From assembly GCA_021521415.1 (NCBI GenBank), contig JAIQDT010000234.1:2217304-2281303 (forward strand): 64,000 bases of DNA, in the 5' to 3' direction. Below are positions 59,965-64,000 of the stretch, in pieces. The stretch is from Bidens hawaiensis. Lineage: Eukaryota > Streptophyta > Magnoliopsida > Asterales > Asteraceae. Each line of letters begins with the position of its first letter. The first letter of the stretch is position 1. Position numbers and translations under genes: made by a program. The notes under the pieces were generated by a model. The model was given only the letters and a program-made list of their open reading frames with translations, ran no database searches and was not told the origin of the DNA.

Positions 59965-62004
59965 TTACTCCCATTTCCATTCGGGAATTTCCGGTTGTTG
60001 TAACATCCCCGAGGGTTTCTGGTGCTCCGCCTTAACCCTCGCACACGTCGTACACTTGCCAACGTATGTGGCTATATCCTTTTTCATACCCGGCCACCAG
60101 TAGAACTCCTTCACATCCTTGTACATCTTATCCGATCCCGGATGTATGGAATATTTCGATTTATGCGCTTCGTCCATGATTAGTTCTCGAAGGTCATGGA
60201 GGGTCGAGATCCAAATCCGATTTTTGAAATAGAGAATTTCGTCCACGCGCTGTTCGAAATTCTTCTCGTTACCGTAAAGTCCCTCTTTTTCCAATTGTTC
60301 ATCTTTCAACGCTTCGCGTTGAGCGACTCGAACCAGGTCCGAAAGGTTCGACTGGACTATCATTTCCAGTGCTCGCACTCGCAATGGCTTAACCCGATCC
60401 TTCCTACTCAAGGCATTGGCTACGACGTTAGCCTTGCCGGGGTGATAACGGATGTCACAGTCATAGTCGCTTAACAACTCGACCCATCTTCGTTGCCTCA
60501 TATTCAGTTCTTTCTGATCGAATATGTGTTGCAAACTTTTATGATCGGTGAAGATGGTGCACTTTGTACCGTAGAGATAATGTCTCCAGATTTTCAGTGC
60601 GAAGATAACTGCTCCCAGTTCTAAGTCATGAGTAGTGTAATTTTTCTCGTGTATTTTTAACTGTCGAGAAGCATAGGCTATAACCTTATTATTTTGCATC
60701 AACACGCATCCTAACCCTCTCCGGGATGCGTCACAATACACGACAAAGCCATCGTCTCCGTCGGGGAGACTTAAGATCGGAGCTTGGCACAATCTTTGTT
60801 TTAGCGTTTGAAACGCCGTTTCCTGCTCTTCACCCCATTCATACTTTCGATCTTTTTGGGTCAGAAGGGTTAAAGGTTGGGCGATGCTGGAAAAGTTCTC
60901 TATAAATCGACGATAATATCCAGCTAAGCCTAAGAATTGGCGGATTTCCTTTGGCGATATAGGCGCTTGCCAATTCTTAACTGCTTCAACCTTACTTGGA
61001 TCAACGTGTATCCCTTGATGGTTTATAACGTGACCAAGGAATTGCAATTCTTGTAACCAGAAGTTACACTTGGAGAATTTTGCATACAACTTCTCCTGAT
61101 TTAGAAGCTCTAAAATTAATCTTAAGTGTTGCTCGTGCTCTTCTTTACTCTTCGAGTATATCAAAATATCGTCAATAAACACGATGACGAATTTATCGAG
61201 GTAGGGTTTACAGACTCGATTCATGAGATCCATGAACACTGCTGGCGCATTTGTTAGCCCGAAAGGCATAACTAAGAACTCGTAATGGCCGTAGCGAGTC
61301 CGGAATGCGGTTTTTGGGATATCCTCCTCCTGAATTCTAACCTGATGGTATCCCGATCTAAGATCAATTTTTGAGAAATAGCTCGCACCTTGCAGTTGGT
61401 CGAACAGGTCATCAATTCGGGGGAGAGGATACCTATTTTTGATTGTCAACTTGTTCAATTCCCTGTAATCAATGCACATTCTAAGGCTCCCGTCCTTCTT
61501 TTTCACGAAAAGTACAGGTGCACCCCACGGGGAATAACTGGGACGTATAAATCCTTTATCCAACAATTCTTGCAACTGGTTGGATAATTCTTGCATCTCG
61601 GATGGTGCAAGTCGGTAGGGTGCCTTAGCAACAGGGCCAGCTTGAGGTAATAGATCGATTCTGAATTCGACCTGTCGGGTTGGCGGTAATCCAGGAAGTT
61701 CTTCTGGGAAGACTTGTGGAAATTCGCGTACCACTGGAATATCATCCACCCGTTTCTCCTCAGAATCAGTGGCCGTCAAGCTTGCTAGATACGCCACGCA
61801 TCCTTGGCGTATGTATTTTAACACCTTGAGGTGGGATATAAATGGTATCATGGTGCCTGACTTTTCTCCTTGCACTAATATCTCTTCGTCATCCGACACC
61901 CGGATCTTGACGATTTTCTTTTCACAGTTTATTTCTACTTTGTTGCGTGCTAACCAATCCATTCCCACTATCACGTCAAAACTACCCAATTCTACCGGTA
62001 ACAA
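59965..62004 (-). pseudogene. pol: Unit 5 protease end-RT-RNase H-integrase, extra stop
   Basis: 679 residues. A private CAA to TAA change at 59967-59965 ends the frame 20 codons before the shared TGA, just before the first catalytic Asp of integrase. RT and RNase H are complete, with Asn at the fourth RNase H site. It alone has [12 protein letters not shown]; units 2-4 share LMQINKV, and Asn there looks closer to the family pattern. Confidence 0.9.
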
Positions 62005-62040
62005 GTCAATCGGAAGGGATTGATCGTTCAGAATAAAAGG

Positions 62041-63602
62041 TCAATTCCGAACTATTCGATTAACTATCATGGTTTTACCGTTAGCGACTTCTACGGTATA
62101 AGGTTCTATGGTCTCACCAATTGGAAGGTTTGCTATCAACAGGAATTTAACGGAAACAAAACTCCTATCGGCGCCTGTATCAAATAATACAGAAGCGTAA
62201 TGATCAGAGACGAGGAATGTACCTGTCACTACACTGGGGTCCTGGCGTGCTTCGTTCGCCCCCATCACGAATGCTCGGCCTCGCTCCGGATTGGACGACG
62301 ATGCCTGACCCGTGGGTTGCCTCCCGTTTCCTCCCTGGTTCAGTTTCGGACAGTGTCTTTTGAAGTGATCCGTGCTGCCGCATTCATAGCAAGCATGGCT
62401 GGTGGTCACCATTTGGTTTCCTTGCGGGTTTTGTTGTCGGGCTGGTTGGGTCTTAAATGGCTGCGCACGGATAGGTTGCGGTTGTCGGTTCAGGTTGTTC
62501 AGGTTTGTCCTACAACTTGGTGCGTAGTGCCCAATCCTGCCACACCGGTGGCACACCACCTCTTTGCACACGCCACCATGGTGGTAACCGCATTTCCCAC
62601 ACCTAGGAAACGTTCCCTTCTGCGGTTCTTGTCTTCCGCCTGAACTAGTCATGGCGTAGTTTTGGGCAGTGGGCCTAGCACGTTTATTTTGCTGCTTTTC
62701 CTGGATCCTATGGTCATGTGTACCCCGCTTTCCCCCAGCGTATTCTCCTGCCACCTTCAGTGAACCGCTCCTTACGAAATCATATGTGACGATACCAGCC
62801 TGCGTCACCGCACCCTCATACGTCTGGTGTCCCCCAGAATTGACTATACTCCTTACAACGGAGTTAGCCCCCAAATATAACGCTCAACCCTCTTCGACTC
62901 TGGGATGACCAGCCATGGCACTAATCGCGACAAGTCATTAAACCGGTTCGTATAACCCAAATGGTCTGCCCCCTGCATCTCCAGGTTCCACAATTCATTT
63001 TCTAGTTTCTGCAATTCGTTTTTCAGGCAGAAATGCCCCAGTACAAGAGCCTTAAGCTCTGTCCAGGTCATGCGGTTTGTCGCCGCCTGACCCCGGGTCT
63101 GCACTATTGTGTTCCACCATGTCAAGGCATGGTCCGTGAATGTGCAGGTGGCGTACTTTACAACACAGTCCTCGGGGCAGTTGCTGATGTTCACAACTGA
63201 TTCTATTTTCTCGATCCACTTAACCAACCCATTTGGTCCTTCAGACCCGCTAAACTCAAGAGGTTTGCACAACATAAAGTCTTTGATCGAACATCCCCTG
63301 GATGCATGAATCGGTTCAGTACGGTTCGTCTCTACAGTTGGTATAGGGCCATTACTGTCCGTAACGACCACTCTAGGCGGTGCGTCATTACTCGGAATCG
63401 TGTTATCATTCTGTGGAGGATTAACATTTTGTTCCCCGTCATTATTGGTGGTCGTTTGATTGCTCGGAGGGGTTGGATTGGTCGAATTATTAATACTGGC
63501 GGCGATGCGCGATACTATATCCGGTATCGCCGCCTCCAACTGTTGAGCAATCAAACGGCTCACATCTACTTCCGACATTTGAGCTGATCGTTTTGGTGCC
63601 AT
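62041..63602 (-). pseudogene. gag: Unit 5 gag-protease with frameshift
   Basis: Starts MAPKRS at 63602. One G is missing from the run at about 62860 (CAACGGAG where others have CAACGGGAG), which shifts the frame after YIWGLTP and splits gag into 62853-63602 and 62041 to about 62860. The second part retains the zinc knuckles and FDTGA, with private changes TSHACYEC and NPERGRAF. The shared TGA ends it at 62043-62041. Confidence 0.9.
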
Positions 63603-63972
63603 TCTACACATCATCAGAAAATACATATAATTAATACAAGTTTCAATCATAAAACACAACAAACATTCCATTCATTATCAAACATTAGTACATATTACAT
63701 CCATGTCAGTTCACATACTTTTCCTGTCATCATTACATAAGTTAAGTTTTCCTACATGGGGCCTATGTCGGCATCATCTCGACATAACCCACAATGGGTC
63801 AGTGCTTGAATGATACCCAAAAGTATCTATAACGATATACCCCAAAAGAGACCCCCCTAAGGGCCAGTGGTTGTATTATAACTACCCAAGATTCACTCTA
63901 TGTTAGCATCACCACTAACTGCTTACACAGAGTATCAAAAAGCGGTTCCTGTTTACTCCCATCCTAACACAA

Positions 63973-64000
63973 CTAAACACGGTGGTATACCAACCCCACC
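63973..64000 (-). CDS. Unit 5 upstream accessory ORF, C-terminal end only
   Basis: The last nine codons and the stop of the membrane-segment ORF before the window ends. Continuation at the same spacing implies a sixth LTR beginning near 64,938. Confidence 0.75.

Larger units (their letters stand above)
21316..64000 (-). mobile_element. Tandem LTR-sharing array of a Ty3/gypsy chromovirus-type element
   Basis: Five LTRs start at 21316, 28295, 37456, 46617 and 55777, with internal regions between them all in the same minus orientation. Starts are 6,979, 9,161, 9,161 and 9,160 bp apart. Neighbouring units share one LTR, so the layout is LTR-internal-LTR-internal and so on. Internal regions are 3,895 bp (unit 1) and 6,077 bp (units 2-4); unit 5 leaves the window. 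Domain order protease-RT-RNase H-integrase-chromodomain places it in the chromovirus branch, and the long LTRs, tRNA-Met primer and C-terminal chromodomain fit Tekay/Del. Copies are nearly identical but carry distinguishing substitutions. Confidence 0.93.

Noticed and set aside
21316..64000. Five independent insertions of the same element
   Set aside because: Neighbours share single LTRs, no flanking DNA lies between them, and the same damage is present throughout.

Overview
The window is nuclear DNA of a flowering plant, most likely a eudicot of the Asteraceae type. The evidence is one intact intron-containing plant gene (translation initiation factor eIF6) set in layers of LTR retrotransposons, a scrap of the plastid gene rpoC2, and an AT-rich base composition. 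The family assignment is an inference from the style of the retroelements. No bacterial genes, tRNA, rRNA or CRISPR array were seen.

Left part (1-13.9 kb): a graveyard of decayed elements. Positions 1-1.74 kb hold a broken acidic ORF. From 1.74 to 5.07 kb lies a forward-strand Ty3/gypsy LTR, leader and gag start, distantly related to the large array on the right. From 5.07 to 8.16 kb lies the rest of such an element (gag end, protease, RT, RNase H, integrase) on the reverse strand, as though this block had been inverted. Its RT is split by about 0.3 kb containing a plastid rpoC2 fragment. A reverse-strand LTR with primer-binding site (8394-8990) abuts a broken forward-strand Ty1/copia pol (8991-11455). 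An AT-rich stretch and a 345-bp cluster of CGAATG/CATTCG hairpin motifs follow.

Middle (13.95-21.3 kb): EIF6 has six coding exons at 14265-16651 and encodes 245 residues, with a foldback MITE in intron 2 and degenerate tandem repeats in intron 5. Downstream are a possible hAT-like non-autonomous element carrying exon-like coiled-coil sequence, simple repeats, a 40-bp minisatellite, and the 3' end of another reverse-strand LTR element.

Right part (21316-64000): a head-to-tail, LTR-sharing array of one Ty3/gypsy chromovirus-type (Tekay-like) element on the reverse strand. Five LTRs of 3,083-3,084 bp alternate with internal regions, LTR-to-LTR period 6,979 (unit 1, internally deleted), 9,161, 9,161 and 9,160 bp, and a further unit runs off the window. 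In transcription order each full unit reads: 5' LTR, tRNA-Met primer site, an extra upstream ORF of 199 residues with a C-terminal membrane segment, gag-protease, RT-RNase H-integrase, integrase core plus chromodomain, polypurine tract, 3' LTR. Every copy that retains the positions carries the same two in-frame TGA codons and the same RNase H Asp-to-Asn change, so the array seems to have been amplified as DNA from an already defective copy. The array, its undescribed upstream ORF, the structured LTR leader and possible splice sites are the most interesting content.
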